From NCBI GenBank assembly GCA_025890175.1, contig JANPYM010000003.1, positions 3,085,466 through 3,149,465 of the forward strand: 64,000 nt of DNA, written 5' to 3'. The translations under genes and the position numbers were made by a program. This stretch comes from Ciborinia camelliae. Its lineage: Eukaryota > Ascomycota > Leotiomycetes > Helotiales > Sclerotiniaceae. A model generated the notes under the pieces. It was not told the DNA's origin. It made no database searches and saw only the letters and a list, made by a program, of their open reading frames with translations. Position 1 is the stretch's first letter; the number at the start of each line of letters is the position of its first letter. Positions 47,949-59,588 of the stretch are shown here, in pieces.

Positions 47949-48679
47949 CGTTTCTTATTTTTAGTCTAGCTTTCTGTAATAGGAAATCTTCCACATTAGG
48001 AAATGGAAGCGAGATTCCTCATACAAAATTTTATGCCGAAGTTTATCCATACGGAACCTACATTACTCCGTGTTATTTACACCAGCTCAGACTAAGCCTA
48101 TTGGTGTGATTCAAACCAAGTCGACTATGAAGTTATATAGTCGAGGGGTAGCCCGGATCTTCATCCCTCAATATTCAAATTCTCCGATCTTACTCTGCGA
48201 TGATGACATTCTATACCTCGGTATGAATACGATGAATACGATGCATCCAATTGTCTAGGTTCATCTTGTTCATCAAATTTTCTCGTTTCTTGTTCCCTTG
48301 TTCGAAAGACTGGACGTGATGCGCCTCAATCTGATACTTTGTGAAATACGAGCGATTCGCATCTTCCTATCTTCGCATGTGCTAGATGAAGCCAACTTCT
48401 GGGTAAACATCCTAACCCTCATAATATGCGGCTCGGAAGGTGAGTTAAAGGATAAAGACACAGATTCAATGATGAAATAAGATTTGAACACTGCCGAGGG
48501 AGTTACAGGTATGTCAAAAGCTTTGGAATTTGACTACAAATGCGAGCAGAAGACATCCCTTTTCCTCCACCCTTGCATAGAAGACTGGATATAAGAATTA
48601 TCAATTCCTATTAGTTTCAACAGCCTTCCACTCCACCCTACAAAATCACTTTCTTTGACAATTTCTCTCTCTTTTAATC
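47949..48679. other. 5' region of the FAD oxidase gene
   Basis: Ordinary sequence with no accepted gene. CT-rich leader sequence (ACAATTTCTCTCTCTTTTAATC) immediately precedes the ATG at 48680. Confidence 0.45.
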
Positions 48680-50407
48680 ATGTTCTCCTTGCTACTCGCA
48701 GGAGCTTCCCTCACTGGAGCTGTTTATGCAGCTTCTAATGTTCCAACCTCCTCCCTTTTTGGTACAAGAGTAACAACGGATTACGGAACTTTTACCTATT
48801 CGAAAGCCTCAGCATGTGCATGCTCTCAACTTTCCACTAGTTATCCCAAACATCTTTACTTTCCAAACACTTTCAACTATACTTACTTTAATCTTCAGGC
48901 ATGGGATTTAAGAACTAATGCACATCCTGCTTGCATTTTTAGCCCTGTTACTGCCGATCAAGTGGCAATAGGAGTGGGAATTATCAGCACTTGCCATGCT
49001 CAATTTGCTATTCGTGGTGGTGGTCATATGAGTGTAAGTCTATAGAATAATCTGAAGTGGGTAAAACACTCACTGACACTCTCTTCTAGTATCCTGGAGC
49101 TAATAACATCAATGCCGGTGTAATGATAGCACTTGCTGGCCTTAAAGATCTTCAAATTTCCGCCGACAACAGCACTATAAACGTGGGGCCAGGTAACACA
49201 TGGTATGATGTTTATTCTTATCTCGAACCATATGGTCGAGTTGTCATTGGTGGTCGTCTTAAAACCATTGGTGTCCCGGGCCTCACTCTAATTGGTGGAG
49301 TTCATTACTTCACCAACAAGTACGGATTCGCAATGGATAATGTCGTGAGTTACGATGTCGTTCTTGGAAATGGTACACAGGTTATAGCATCAGCAAACTC
49401 CAGCTCTGATCTTTTTTGGGCATTGAAAGGTGGTGCAAACAACTTCGGTGTCGTCACCAAGTTCACCCTCAAAACCCACGCCATCCCTCTCGTCAGCACT
49501 ACCATCCAATTATTCAACGAAAGTGCAGTTGAGTCTTTCCTTCAGGCTACATGTGACCTGGCTTCCAATAATGATCCTTCGATTGCAGCGGGAGCGGTTA
49601 TCACAATTTCCTACAATATTACCGCCGGAGCTGTATCGGCATCTCTATTTGGCGTCCAAGCTGGAACAGAAAGCCCACCATCAAGATTCGCAAATTTTAC
49701 GGCTATTCCATCAGTACAAACATTCAACAATGTTTCTTCAATGGCTGTTTGGGCAAAACCACTGGACACGCCGCTTCAAATGTTCCGGTAAGCCTCTTCC
49801 TCTCTGATCAAGGGTTTTCTGTATCTAATTCATATTAATAGTGTCGAGTTTGGCGTTCACTCCATGAAACCAGATGGAGCTGTCCTCTATCAAATGTGGC
49901 AAATGTGGAAAGCCGCAATTGACGATGTTAAGGATGTTTTTGGTCTCTACCCAACATTCGTCACAAACATCGATCCTAAGAGTGCCAACACCATCGCCAA
50001 AACCAATGGAATCGGAAATGTTTGGGGCAGAGATGATACCGAATCAAGCATATGTAAGTTTGGACTGCTCTTTTCCCACTGAATGTCACCATGTCACTCG
50101 TTTTCAGGGAAACTAACATCAAAAAGGGTGGCAAATGAGCACATCTTGGAGTTTGGCCCAAGATGATTTACGCATGACAACCTGGATTCAAAAGGTCATA
50201 GAAGAGATGAATGAATTTGCCATCGCAAATAATGCCTCCTCCAAATCAACCGATTTTATCTATATGGGTGATGCAGCTGAGTGGCAACAACCATTTTCGA
50301 CCATTCCTGCCAGAAATGTCGAGAAGATGAAGAAGATTAGATCCAAGTATGATGTTGGTGGTGTCTTCACACATCTGAACTGGGGTGGCTTTAAGCTTCC
50401 TTATTAA
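48680..50407 (+). CDS. Secreted FAD-linked oxidase (BBE/PCMH type)
   Basis: Exons 48680-49033, 49090-49787, 49842-50053 and 50127-50407 give 514 residues; introns are GT-AG. The N-terminus (MFSLLLAGASLTGAVYAAS) is a signal peptide. The FAD-binding PCMH domain covers about 80-255: PACIFSPVTADQVAIGV, then IRGGGHMSYPGANN, whose His116 is the candidate 8-alpha-histidyl attachment site; then NVGPGNTWYDVYSYL, GVPGLTLIGGVHYFTNKYG and the WALKGGANNFGVVTKFTL end. Berberine-bridge-type enzymes often have a second covalent Cys just before the GVxGLTLGGG motif. Here that segment reads VVIGGRLKTIGVPG without Cys, so single covalent attachment is likely. Several N-x-S/T sites fit secretion. The C-terminal substrate domain lacks the usual NYxN-type end of BBEs and ends NWGGFKLPY. 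Substrate (carbohydrate, alkaloid-like or other) is unknown; no biosynthetic cluster surrounds it. Confidence 0.9.
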
Positions 50408-51210
50408 AAGACTGGAGATCATCCAGGAAGGAATTCATGCACATGGTGGGTGGGTGTGCCTCACGCAAATAGTGGGTAGGTTTAGAGCCGACTGTCTTTA
50501 ATGTTGAGCTGGGGTTTCTAAGTATGAGAGTTGGTGTGAGCCACAGGGTCAGTCACTCACTATCTCTTATTCTCGTTCTGTGAAATTCCAGTTCAATACC
50601 TGGTACTTGCATCCAGAAATCTCGAGGCTTTCCATGGTATTCCATCGTAGTACTCTTTGATTGGTAATTCACCAGCCGGCTTCACCTCTGCTTTCCAAGG
50701 TTCTTTTTGGCATTCGAGAATGGCATACCTTAGGCATCTCTGATCACTTGGAACTCACGTAATTCCCATTCCCATCATTCGATTTCGTCCCCAATCTTCT
50801 CATTATTCATTGTTAACTATTGACTATTCACTCCCTAGCCCGATCCGAGGTAACTTACTCTGTGCTAGCTAGGCCTCAGATTGGTTGGTAGAAATGCAAA
50901 TTCCAGAAAACTTCATTGATTTCTAATGCTTTTGCACTTTTGCCATTCTTGCCCTTACCTACCTAGGCAAAGATAATCGCACAATAGAAACGCCCTAGCT
51001 ACCTATTACCTATTGGGGGCCAGGGCTATCAACTATCCGAGCACTACGTAGATGTATTGGCTGGTCATCAGACATGAGACGACAACATGAATGCCATACA
51101 ATCCAAATATTCAATAGTATTGAGCTTTCTTCCAATCAAAAAAACCCCCCAATTTCTTTCCTACCGCCTCGCTTAAATGAGCGCTCGGCTAATCTGGGAT
51201 TTTCTTTGAC
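50408..51210. other. Intergenic, nothing recognised
   Basis: 3' side of the oxidase gene followed by sequence with TACCTACCTAGG and CTAGCTAGGCC words. No coding evidence. Confidence 0.45.
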
Positions 51211-51711
51211 TTATCTAAGAGCCGAGAAGTTTCCTACAATGGAGTATACTTCCATACTTCCCCTTTCTGTGAATATCTCTTGTGACATGCTTGATATGCA
51301 TCTAGATGAAAGACTTTTCAATATTGACATTATGCAACTGAATTGGCTAAGGTATGAATAGCTACCTAGTGATGCGTCGAAAATCCACGGGAACCCGAAC
51401 CCCAAAAGATTTGCAGAATCGGAGGGCCGCTTGTTATGGCCCAGAGGCTCGTGCAAGCTGCCGTCCGAGTCTTCGATTTCAATCATTACTCGAGGACTTT
51501 CATTGCGCCGATTAGTTCTAGGTGTTGCAATTGCGCGAGGTGGGTTTGGAATCGGCTCGATGCTGGATATATTCGAGTCCGAGTCTTGTTCGGATTTTTG
51601 CACGTTTTTCTCAAGTTCTGGATTCGATGATTGCAGTTCTCCGATATTTGCTGGATTGCGAAGAGGAGCAGTGGATCTTGACTGTCCTAGTTGCATCCTC
51701 GTGGCAATTAT
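51211..51711 (-). pseudogene. In-frame continuation of the next gene after a TGA stop
   Basis: Directly after the TGA ending the gene at 51712, the same frame reads on for about 165 codons to 51211: MQLGQSRSTAPLRNPANIGE, then Glu/Ser/Asn-rich sequence (ELEKNVQKSEQDSDSNISSI), PIPNPPRAIATPRTNRR and VMIEIEDSDGSLHEPLG. It is protein-like in composition down to about 51390. I found no GT-AG intron that would remove the stop. It may be the former C-terminal half cut off by a nonsense change (CGA to TGA would do it), a sequencing error, or readthrough; UGA-A is not the strong UGA-CUA readthrough context. Confidence 0.4.
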
Positions 51712-52411
51712 TCAATCCTTCTTGCTTTCTAGTATCTCTTCTTTGGAAAGAAGTTTGTTATCTTTGCTTGTGCAATGTTTCTTCCAATTATTGCGATGTT
51801 CCTTTGACGACCGAAGTCGCTGTATATTAGCAGGAAGAGATTTGTATGTATCCCATGTGTTAACAATTGCTTGTAGATCGCGAGAAATTATGCCATGCCG
51901 AATGGCGAAGTATTGCCGCAAACTAGATTGCACTTCCTCCTTCAGGTGGGTTAAAAATCCATCTTCTTCTGGAACGATGATATATTTCCATTCAAATTTC
52001 CATCTATTTCTAAGGTTGCTTTCAAGTCGGGCAAGGGACAGCTGTTTTGATCGCCCAATCTATAATGTATCGCAAGAAGAATTGCATAATGAATGGAGGG
52101 AGACACATTACCGTGAGGAGTTGGTCACACAGTCTGCGATTCCAAATTCTGTTTGCTATGGATGTGCCATCCTCAAATTCCATTGCGTCGTTTTCTGAAC
52201 TGTCAACATCTTGGCTAGAGGGGAAGAAGTCTGTCACCGAGGTATTGTAAATTGCGTCGCACCATTTCCAAAAGGAAACCTCAACGTCGGCCATTGATTG
52301 CAGGAGAAGCTCATCTTGCTCTGTCCACTTTACGTCATTAGCATTTGAGAGCTGTTGATCTGCGACATTTCTGGAGCTCGTGGAAGTACTTTGCATCGCA
52401 GATTCTGACAT
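51712..52411 (-). CDS. Unrecognised protein, divergent partner of the gene at 52792
   Basis: Exons 52411-52112 and 52059-51712 give 215 residues; the intron (GTAATG...TATAG, 52 nt) keeps frame. The protein starts MSESAMQSTSTSSRNVADQQ and has no signal peptide. It contains WTEQDELLLQSMADVEVSFW with KWCDAIYNTSVTDFF, then a basic helical part (LARLESNLRNRWKFEWKY, LKEEVQSSLRQYFAIRHGII) ending KEEILESKKD. I do not recognise a domain; the acidic-then-basic helical make-up suggests a soluble protein that binds partners. The frame continues beyond the TGA, so the present protein may be a truncated form. Confidence 0.6.
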
Positions 52412-52791
52412 TCCTTGACGAAGTTAAGTGATGGTTGATTGATTGCTGTTTGGCCATGTTGTAAAAGACTTGAGTCTAAAATTTGAAATTTTAAGTTTGA
52501 AGTTGAAGTTGGTTGATGGATAGAGTTGATTCAATCATGAAAAGATGGGTATTAAGTTTTTGGGGCTAAAATCTCGCTAGCCTATAGCGTGAAGAAGAAT
52601 CAAATGGAAGTGAATATGAGAGTGAGAGTGAGAGTGAAGTGAATGTTAAAGTAAAATAAAAGTGAATTGGTATCCAGGGAAATGTGGGGTGCGTATCCAG
52701 CACAACGACACAACCATTTCTATATTTTCGTCACAACAATAAACAAAGCAAAGTCTTCTCCCACAAACATCCTCAATCCTCCTGAATAATT
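52412..52791. promoter_or_regulatory. Shared divergent promoter region
   Basis: 380 bp between two head-to-head genes. Contains GTGAGAGTGAGAGTGA repeats (about 52619-52640) and GAAGTTGAAGTTGG (about 52498-52511). A bidirectional promoter is likely from geometry alone; no specific factor site is claimed. Confidence 0.4.
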
Positions 52792-53909
52792 ATGGAAACC
52801 GATTCGTCTAATCTTCAAGCCCCTCCAGATGATGATCTTCTCAGTCTTAAAAGCTTCAGAGAATATGCCGTTGGAAAGATCGACCATCGAGGCGAGAAGA
52901 TTGACAAAGATAAATTGAACGCCTATATTGTAGTCCAATTTGAGATCATTGAGGAGTTCCACCAGCACGGTGTCATCTTGAGTAAAGATAATGCCGTTGA
53001 TATGGTCCTACAACACCTCATTCGCAGATATTGTAAGCATCAGCCTAATTCAAAATACAAATAAGCTAACAGCAATTTGATAGACTGCATTATTCCCGAG
53101 AAAGTCAGAACAAAATTGGCAGAGGAAGCATTGGGAGTACCTATTAATCATCGTGGCATATTGGCACCGTTAATTCTGGAAACAGAAGCCGGATCGTGCA
53201 TTGGAAGGGATTTGATCTCTCTAAAACTCATGCTTTTGGTTAAATGCTTCGATGTGGGTGTCGACACTATATCTGTAAGAGACTACTTTATCGAATGGGA
53301 ACTCCATTACCAGAAAAAAGCTCTTAAAAACCAGGTTTCAGAAGACGATGTTGAGAAATGGGTCCTGGAACGTATGAGGAGTAAAGTGCTTTCACGGAGA
53401 TGCATGTTAAATAACACCAAGGTCAGACAAGGGTCCAAGGCGCGTCAATCACTACATCTTGAAGACGAATCCGAACTATCCACTGCGTTCGAGCAATCAA
53501 CTATGCCAGTCTTGGACTTGGCGTTGGGTCAAAAACGACAATCAGGAGCTAATTCCTACGTCCCTAAGGCCAAACATCCATGTCTAAGCTCCATATTCAA
53601 TACTCCTACCATATCTCAACCTGTAAGTATCTCGCAATGAACCTCATAATTTCGACTCATCTACTGACGCTTAATCAGGTTGAATCCGAGCCCAAATCAT
53701 CCACCGCGACCAAGGTTCCACACTCAGCATCCCCAAAAAGCGTTAGCTATCCCAGCAAATCCACCTCTCTCCGTGCCGAAATTGACGAATACATGAACTG
53801 CAAGACAAACGAGGAATTCGCATATCGTCTTTACAAAGGAGGCAGACTTTCAGCGGAGGAATATGCCGAATTATCTGCGGAGGCTTTCGAGCAGAAATCC
53901 AAAGTGTAG
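52792..53909 (+). CDS. Unrecognised protein, possibly lineage-specific
   Basis: Exons 52792-53032, 53084-53622 and 53679-53909 give 336 residues with clean GT-AG joints (CTAAC branch in the first intron). It starts METDSSNLQAPPDDDLLSL. The first 180 residues are mostly helical and charged (SFREYAVGKIDHRGEKID, EEFHQHGVILSKDNAVDMVL, RGILAPLILETEAGSCIGRD, KLMLLVKCFDVGVDTIS). The middle is polar (RRCMLNNTKVRQGSKARQSL), and the C-terminus has a short acidic helical module (FAYRLYKGGRLSAEEYAELS). No signal peptide, membrane segment or known domain is visible. It lies head-to-head with the gene ending at 52411, and both are of similar unknown character. Coding status is well supported by exon phases; function is unknown. 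Confidence 0.75.
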
Positions 53910-54492
53910 ATTACGGCTCAAGTAGTGATGTGGGATGAAGTAGCCCAGATTGATATCATGTAAAAACAAGAGCGACGTTGGGATATGATTTAGCGTAATC
54001 ATTGGTTATTTACACTTGTTTTTACACTTGTTGTCTTGCAGGAGAATACCAATAGGATAATTTCAACTTGCACAGGGTTTCCAATGGTCCAATCCATATT
54101 GCAGTCCGACAATGAGAGATATTTGATTCCTAAACTTGGGCAAAACATTCAATCCATTTGGGAGATCAAATTCATATGAAACTTTTGGAGCATTGAATTG
54201 CATTCCGACATTTGCAACATTCCAAACATTTATAGCCACTCAAACATTTAAAACTTTTCAGACATTAAAAGCTCTTCAAACATCAAACGCGTTTCCATTT
54301 AGTTTCCTAATCCGGACGATTGACACCCAGAGTTACTTGTAAAACGAGATTGAACATTAATAACTTATGTTTTCATTTCAGAATTCTTGATAACGCCAAA
54401 CGATGATGAATTGCCACAAAAACGAGGGGCGCAATGATACCTACTTATCAATATCGATATGGTCAACTAGAATTCCATAAATCGATCAAAAA
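53910..54492. other. Intergenic with imperfect CAAACATT repeats
   Basis: Between convergent gene ends. 54140-54290 contains many variants of CAAACATT/CATTCCAAACATTTA, giving a Thr-Phe-Gln-rich 68-codon frame that I regard as repeat translation. Confidence 0.5.
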
Positions 54493-57318
54493 TTACACCA
54501 TGATAGTATCCCCAGCAACATCCAACGCTCCAGCTCCAGCATTTTCGATAAACCCAAGACCGTCCATCTCTCTCAAAGTATATTCTACGAGATAACTTTC
54601 GTCGACTAGCTCTTCCATTCTCTTGTAATGTCTTTCCGTATAAACTTTCAATGCATCCAAGACTTCCTTTAAACTTTTTTGCCCTTGGGCCCCCTTGATT
54701 TTTAGATTTGACAATCTCGAAGAGGGATAACTTTTCACCAGGGCGGACAATATTCTCTGGGCTACTGATGCAGTCCTAGCATTAGTATTCCAATCACGTA
54801 TTCTGAGAAGGAGGCTGAAGATTTGCGCATCGGATAATGAGGCAAGGACAGTATCGACGGCTTTCAGACCCGAGATACTTCCTTCTTCGTGGGCACCTGT
54901 GACAACAGTCGTGAATAGTGAGAGTAATCTTGCGGGATGGTTAAGTGCAAGCGCAAGAACAATAGCTTCCCTGTAGCTTCCAGCATGTATGAAATTCTGC
55001 AATTCCTGCTCCTGCTCAACAAATTGTGTGTTAGCTGCTTCTCTTGCTGCTATTGTTGCCGATGTTGTATCTTTCCAAAATGTGACTGTTGAGTCACCGC
55101 TTCCTGATACTATCATGTTGGTCTTGGGGTGCACGGTGAGGGCCCAAACTCGATCTTCGTGGTTATCTAATGTGCATTCTACTTCCCCGTTTGTCGCACT
55201 CCAAACCTTAACGAGTCCATCTCCACCCGCTGTAGCTATTTGCACATGCTTTCTGTTTCTATCTTCGGGAGCAGGTAATCTTAACCAGGCCACCTTAAGG
55301 ACAGAGTTGGTATGACCTTCAAAGGTTCGTAGACAGCTATAGTCAGAAAGACTCCATATTTTAACTGTTTTATCTCCACTTCCGGTGAGGATTAGTCCTT
55401 TCCCTGAAGCGGGACCGGAATCTCCCACTAAAGTCGGGGTATCTTTCGGTGCGAATTTTACAGACCAGACACCACGACGGTGACCACGTAAAACACCCTG
55501 GACTTCTCCTTCTTCAGCAGACCAAATTTTGACAGTACGGTCTTGAGATGCAGAGGCAAATAATTGAGAGTTATGGTTGATGTCTAATGCGTTGATGTCT
55601 TTGTCATGAGCTTTGCGGGTGTATAAAGCTCTTGGTGCTTTCCCAGTTGCTGTCTGAGCTTGAATATCCCAACGCTTGATAGTTTGATCTTGAGAACCGG
55701 TCAGCAAGAAGCTAGGTGGATGTTCCAAAGGAGATTTGTAGGCTGGTGAAGATTCTGGTGGTGGAGTATGAGGGAGTGCAATAGCTCCAAGGGATTCGGC
55801 ATGTCCGGTAAAAGTTGTATGGCAGGTAAATGAGGAGTTTTCGGGATCAATACGCCAAAGTCGGGCAGTATTATCTTTAGCGCCAGTGGCAATCCAGTGA
55901 CCTGACCAGTCAATATCTAAACAAATGATAATATCTTCATGGCCCTTTAGTTGAGCAACATCGGCACCAAAATATTCGGTGGAGTCATTTGAAGAACTCT
56001 GATTTAGGGAGACAATCCGGATTTCCTCAGAATTGGTAGCCAAAGCAAGGAGGGATTGATCCGGTAAAAGAAATCCTAAATCAATGATCTCGTCATGAGT
56101 TCCCGAAATTCGTCGAATTTGAGGTAGAGCCGAGATGCCAATGGTAGAATCCGCATTATCCATGGGTGATTTTGAATGGAGGATCAAGGTATGATCTGCT
56201 TGGATTGATAGAATGAAAGGAAGGCTAGGGAATGATAGCGCGTCCACTATAGCGTCCGTCTCTGCACCACTCTCTTGAGGTTGTGTGACTTCTCTGCCAT
56301 TTTCCGTTTGCCAAACCCTGATGGTTCCATTCGATCCGCCAGTGTAAGTAAACTTTCCATCACCAATAAATCCCGCAGCTTCCACTTCCTCAAGTACCGG
56401 TATCACTTTCCTGATCTTCCACGTCTTCGCGTCCCACCACATTATCGTCTTATCTCGACTTCCGGTAAGAAGGGCATTTTCTTCTGGCGAATAATCCAAA
56501 GCTCGAACATCCGATACGTGTGAATCTAGGACCGAGGCACAATTCCTCTTGTAGAGATCCCAAATACGGACCTTTCCATCTTGGCTGCCAGATGCGAGAC
56601 GAAACCCTCTTGCTGCTTCGTTCTCGTTGCTGTCATCTTCTGCTTGGCTCTTTCGACGTTCCTTCTTTCGATTTCGTGATGAGATACCAAGTTCCTCGTC
56701 TCTACCGCCGGCGACCAATTCGAAGAAGTGTAAGGCGGATATGAGTACATTGGGTCCTCGAAATGTATGTGTGACGTACCCTCCTGCAATATCCCAAACC
56801 TTGACTACTCCGTCTGCTGCTCCAGTCGCCAACAATGTGCTCGTTTGGTCCACAGCTAAAACCACCACTGGTGTAGCATGCGGCTTGAGTGTTCGAAGAA
56901 GTTCGCAGTTGAGAGTAAGATCAGAGGCGAGTGATGGTCGCAGGGAGTAAATTCGCATGGAGAGTGATCTCGAACATATGATGAGATGAGAAGCAGATGG
57001 AGTTACTATGGGTTTGTCAGTAATTTCTCAGAAGAAATATCAATGCGACATGACTTACGACTTAACGTCGATATTACTTCTCCATCCTTCGCCTGAAGTT
57101 AGCAATTGCCAAAAGCTGAACTAACGAGGGAAGCAACTCACCCCTTCGATCCTGGCTAGTTCCCTCCCGGTATTCAAATCCGTCAATAATGCATCCTCAC
57201 CAAGTGTTGTAGCAAGTATGCGCCCCGTTTGATCAAGCGCAACACTTCCTCCAGTATAAATTGGCTGTATAGTATGCTCCGGTTCGAATGTCGTTTTGTA
57301 AGGGGCTTTGGTAGCCAT
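54493..57318 (-). CDS. UTP13: U3 small nucleolar RNA-associated protein 13 (WD40, SSU processome)
   Basis: Predicted exons are 57318-57142, 57092-57059 (only 34 nt) and 57005-54493, giving 907 residues. The ATG used begins MATKAPYKTTFEPEHTIQPI. Two WD40 propellers are indicated by repeated Trp-Asp or GH-like blades: TGAADGVVKVWDIAGGYVTH, LASGSQDGKVRIWDLYKRNC, TGSRDKTIMWWDAKTWKIRK, IATGAKDNTARLWRIDPENS, LTGSQDQTIKRWDIQAQ, FASASQDRTVKIWSAEEGEV, LTGSGDKTVKIWSLSDYSCL, VSGSGDSTVTFWKDTTS. After them the Utp13 C-terminal helical domain (about 720-880) is recognisable: QNFIHAGSYREAIVLALALN with HPARLLSLFTTVV, then FSLLLRIRDWNTNARTASVA and HYKRMEELVDESYLVEYTLR. Utp13 is a subunit of the UTP-B complex in nucleolar 18S rRNA maturation. 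An Arg/Lys-rich insert between early blades (RNRKKERRKSQAEDD) fits nucleolar proteins. Confidence 0.95.
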
Positions 57319-57653
57319 AATTACCGAATTGACAGTCGCGTGAACTCTCTTTCTCAATACAGTGACCAGATATCTCAAAATTGAAGCTGTTGATGTTGAT
57401 GTCCTTGATATTTTCTCTTCACTCAAAAATATTTTGATGTTGACAGGGGTGAACGATAAGCGTAATCTTAGCGTTCAACATCACGTGTCGACGTGTTTCC
57501 GTTTCCTTTTGTCAATCATGATCTTTGTTTGAAGAGAAGAGTAGAGTAGAACACTTGGTGAGTTACTTCATTAAAACCATTGGATTCTTATATTATGACA
57601 TCGATTTTATGATATCGATAATTTCGAAGTAAAATTCCCATAGAAGGCAGACC
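57319..57653. promoter_or_regulatory. Divergent promoter between UTP13 and the next gene
   Basis: About 335 bp between the two predicted start codons. It contains a CACGTG E-box (57482-57487) in ATCACGTGTCGACGTG. Bidirectional use is inferred from geometry. Confidence 0.4.
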
Positions 57654-59588
57654 ATGCGTTGTCGCAATGCAATAGTCGGAACATCTACAATCAGTAATCA
57701 TGGGAAGGCTGGAATCATTGACAGCGTGGGCATTGGTAGGTACCCTCTTCCTTGTTACCCGCCGGCGAACCTTTTTCTATCTTGTCAATTTGTTATAACT
57801 TTCATTTCCTTCCACACTTATCTGGTCTCCTTACATTCAATCCGTGCTCTTTGCAGTGTTCTTTACAGTGGTGGAAATACTTCTGGAAGCTTCAAAGTTG
57901 TCAGAACACTTGCTGCCAAATAATATACTAGCCACAAAAGCTTCATACTCACAAATCCTAGGGTCGAACACCATATGAAGATCAAGTAATTCGGCCACCT
58001 CCACCAGATCCTTCTGGGAATATTGGCTATGTACAACGATATGATGAACATGGCCATCCAAGGAATCCCGAGACCAAACGGAGAGAACGAGAAAACATTC
58101 GTGCAGCCAATGAAGTAATGCAAGTTACGGGTATTGTTGAAGATTTAGCTGTTGTGAGGGCAGCTGCAAAATTACAAAAGACTCAGAAGATCGAAGAAAC
58201 AATCAAAGGTCTACGGATATTGGAAGCTGGCCGTGCGACGCTCCTAGTTGGCGTCTGGGGTATTATCGGGCTCAGACGGAGGACCTTGGTACGTTGATCT
58301 AGCAACCCGATGCAGTGCTATACTTACAAGTTGAAGCTCTACAGATCATATTCTGATATTGGAATCCTGGGGTTGATCCAGCGTGAAAGAGCTAGAAGAT
58401 CTGTCACTAACTTATTCTTTTCTGGGCTTCCCACTGTAATAACATATCATGTATCAGACTGGGTAGGTTGCTTCTTGGAAGCTGTCCTAGATGAAATGGA
58501 TGATGAGAATGAGAATAAACCTACCACGCAAGAAGTATGGTTAAAGGACATGGCTGATAAGTTGTAAGTATTTATATGTTCAAGGGAAATTCTGACACAG
58601 CTAATGATTTTGTAGTCTCAACATAGGCTTCCGCTATATTTCGTTGCACTTACGTATGTTTGCTATGTTGTACCAGTTTGACTTGGTCAATTCCAACCAA
58701 ATCTTACCTCCGCTAATGTCATTGATCCCATTTTCGAAGGCATCGCCACTTCAGGCACCACCTCTACCTTCGACAAATATCATTTCGATTCTTTCATGGG
58801 CATTGGCCTTGGTTCGTTCCACTACCCCAATTATGGCCGTCTTATTCCATGGAAAAATCAAATATATTGTGTCCAGTCTCTTATATCGGCCTATATACAA
58901 ATCCCTACCTCGACCAAAAGGCGAGAGTATATTCGCTGAGCTTGGAGTAGAAGCTCCTATATTAGAATTTGACACCCCGGATGATCCGGAGGAGAATGGT
59001 CAAGCTCGCGGCACAGAGGAAGATGCTTTGAGAGCTCTTGAAGGATTACCTGCATTGGAAAGAACAGGGACTCGATCTCGACGACATACTAATGCCTCGA
59101 TGAGTGTTGATGAGGACGAAGATGCGCGTCCGACACTAATCAGCTTTGATGTTGATTCTACATCTACACCACATGAACCAACTTTTGGTCTTGCGACATG
59201 GTCGGCAGAGTTACGAAGTGCAACTGACCCTGGCGAATCAAAAGATATCAAATATCGCAAAACTGGTCTTACCATGCTTCCAACCATACTTGCCGCTGAA
59301 GGATTTAGAGAATTGGCTACTACGATCCTTATCACGCCAATTGAGGCCATAATGCTACGAGTCATTGGTAGATCATACGGAAATAAAGTTGGTGTCAGTC
59401 TGGTGGATTTCTACGAAATATGTTTCCAGATGCCTAGCTTGAACCATTTGATCTCTTCATGGGCTTTCCAGTTCATTGCGACGGGAATTGTATGGGGTGG
59501 ATTTACTTTGGCGATTGAGTATCTCACAAAAAAGAAAGAGGAGATGGAGCAATCGAAAGCAACTCCCGTCGAAAGCAACTCTGATTGA
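57654..59588 (+). CDS. Unrecognised fungal membrane protein
   Basis: The well-supported part has exons 57962-58288, 58337-58563 and 58616-59588 (509 codons, all joints in frame). The N-terminus is provisional: 57654-57739 and 57857-57896 give an in-frame link (MRCRNAIVGTSTISNH, then VLYSGGNTSGSFK), but its second donor (GTTGTC) is weak, and a different ATG at 57700 is possible. The protein shows GRTPYEDQVIRPPPPDPSGN, then a charged helix (RNPETKRRERENIRAANEVM) and RILEAGRATLLVGVWGIIGL as a hydrophobic segment. Further likely membrane segments are IISILSWALALVRSTTPIMA and HLISSWAFQFIATGIVWGGF, separated by an acidic Ser-rich loop (SMSVDEDEDARP). The C-terminal motif EGFRELATTILITPIEAIML looks conserved. 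I do not recognise the family; an organelle membrane location is plausible from the helix pattern but unproven. Confidence 0.65.

Noticed and set aside
51431..52198. 255-codon plus-strand open frame
   Set aside because: Antisense to the spliced gene at 51712-52411 and its continuation; Ser/Cys/Leu/Arg-rich composition is typical of a shadow frame.
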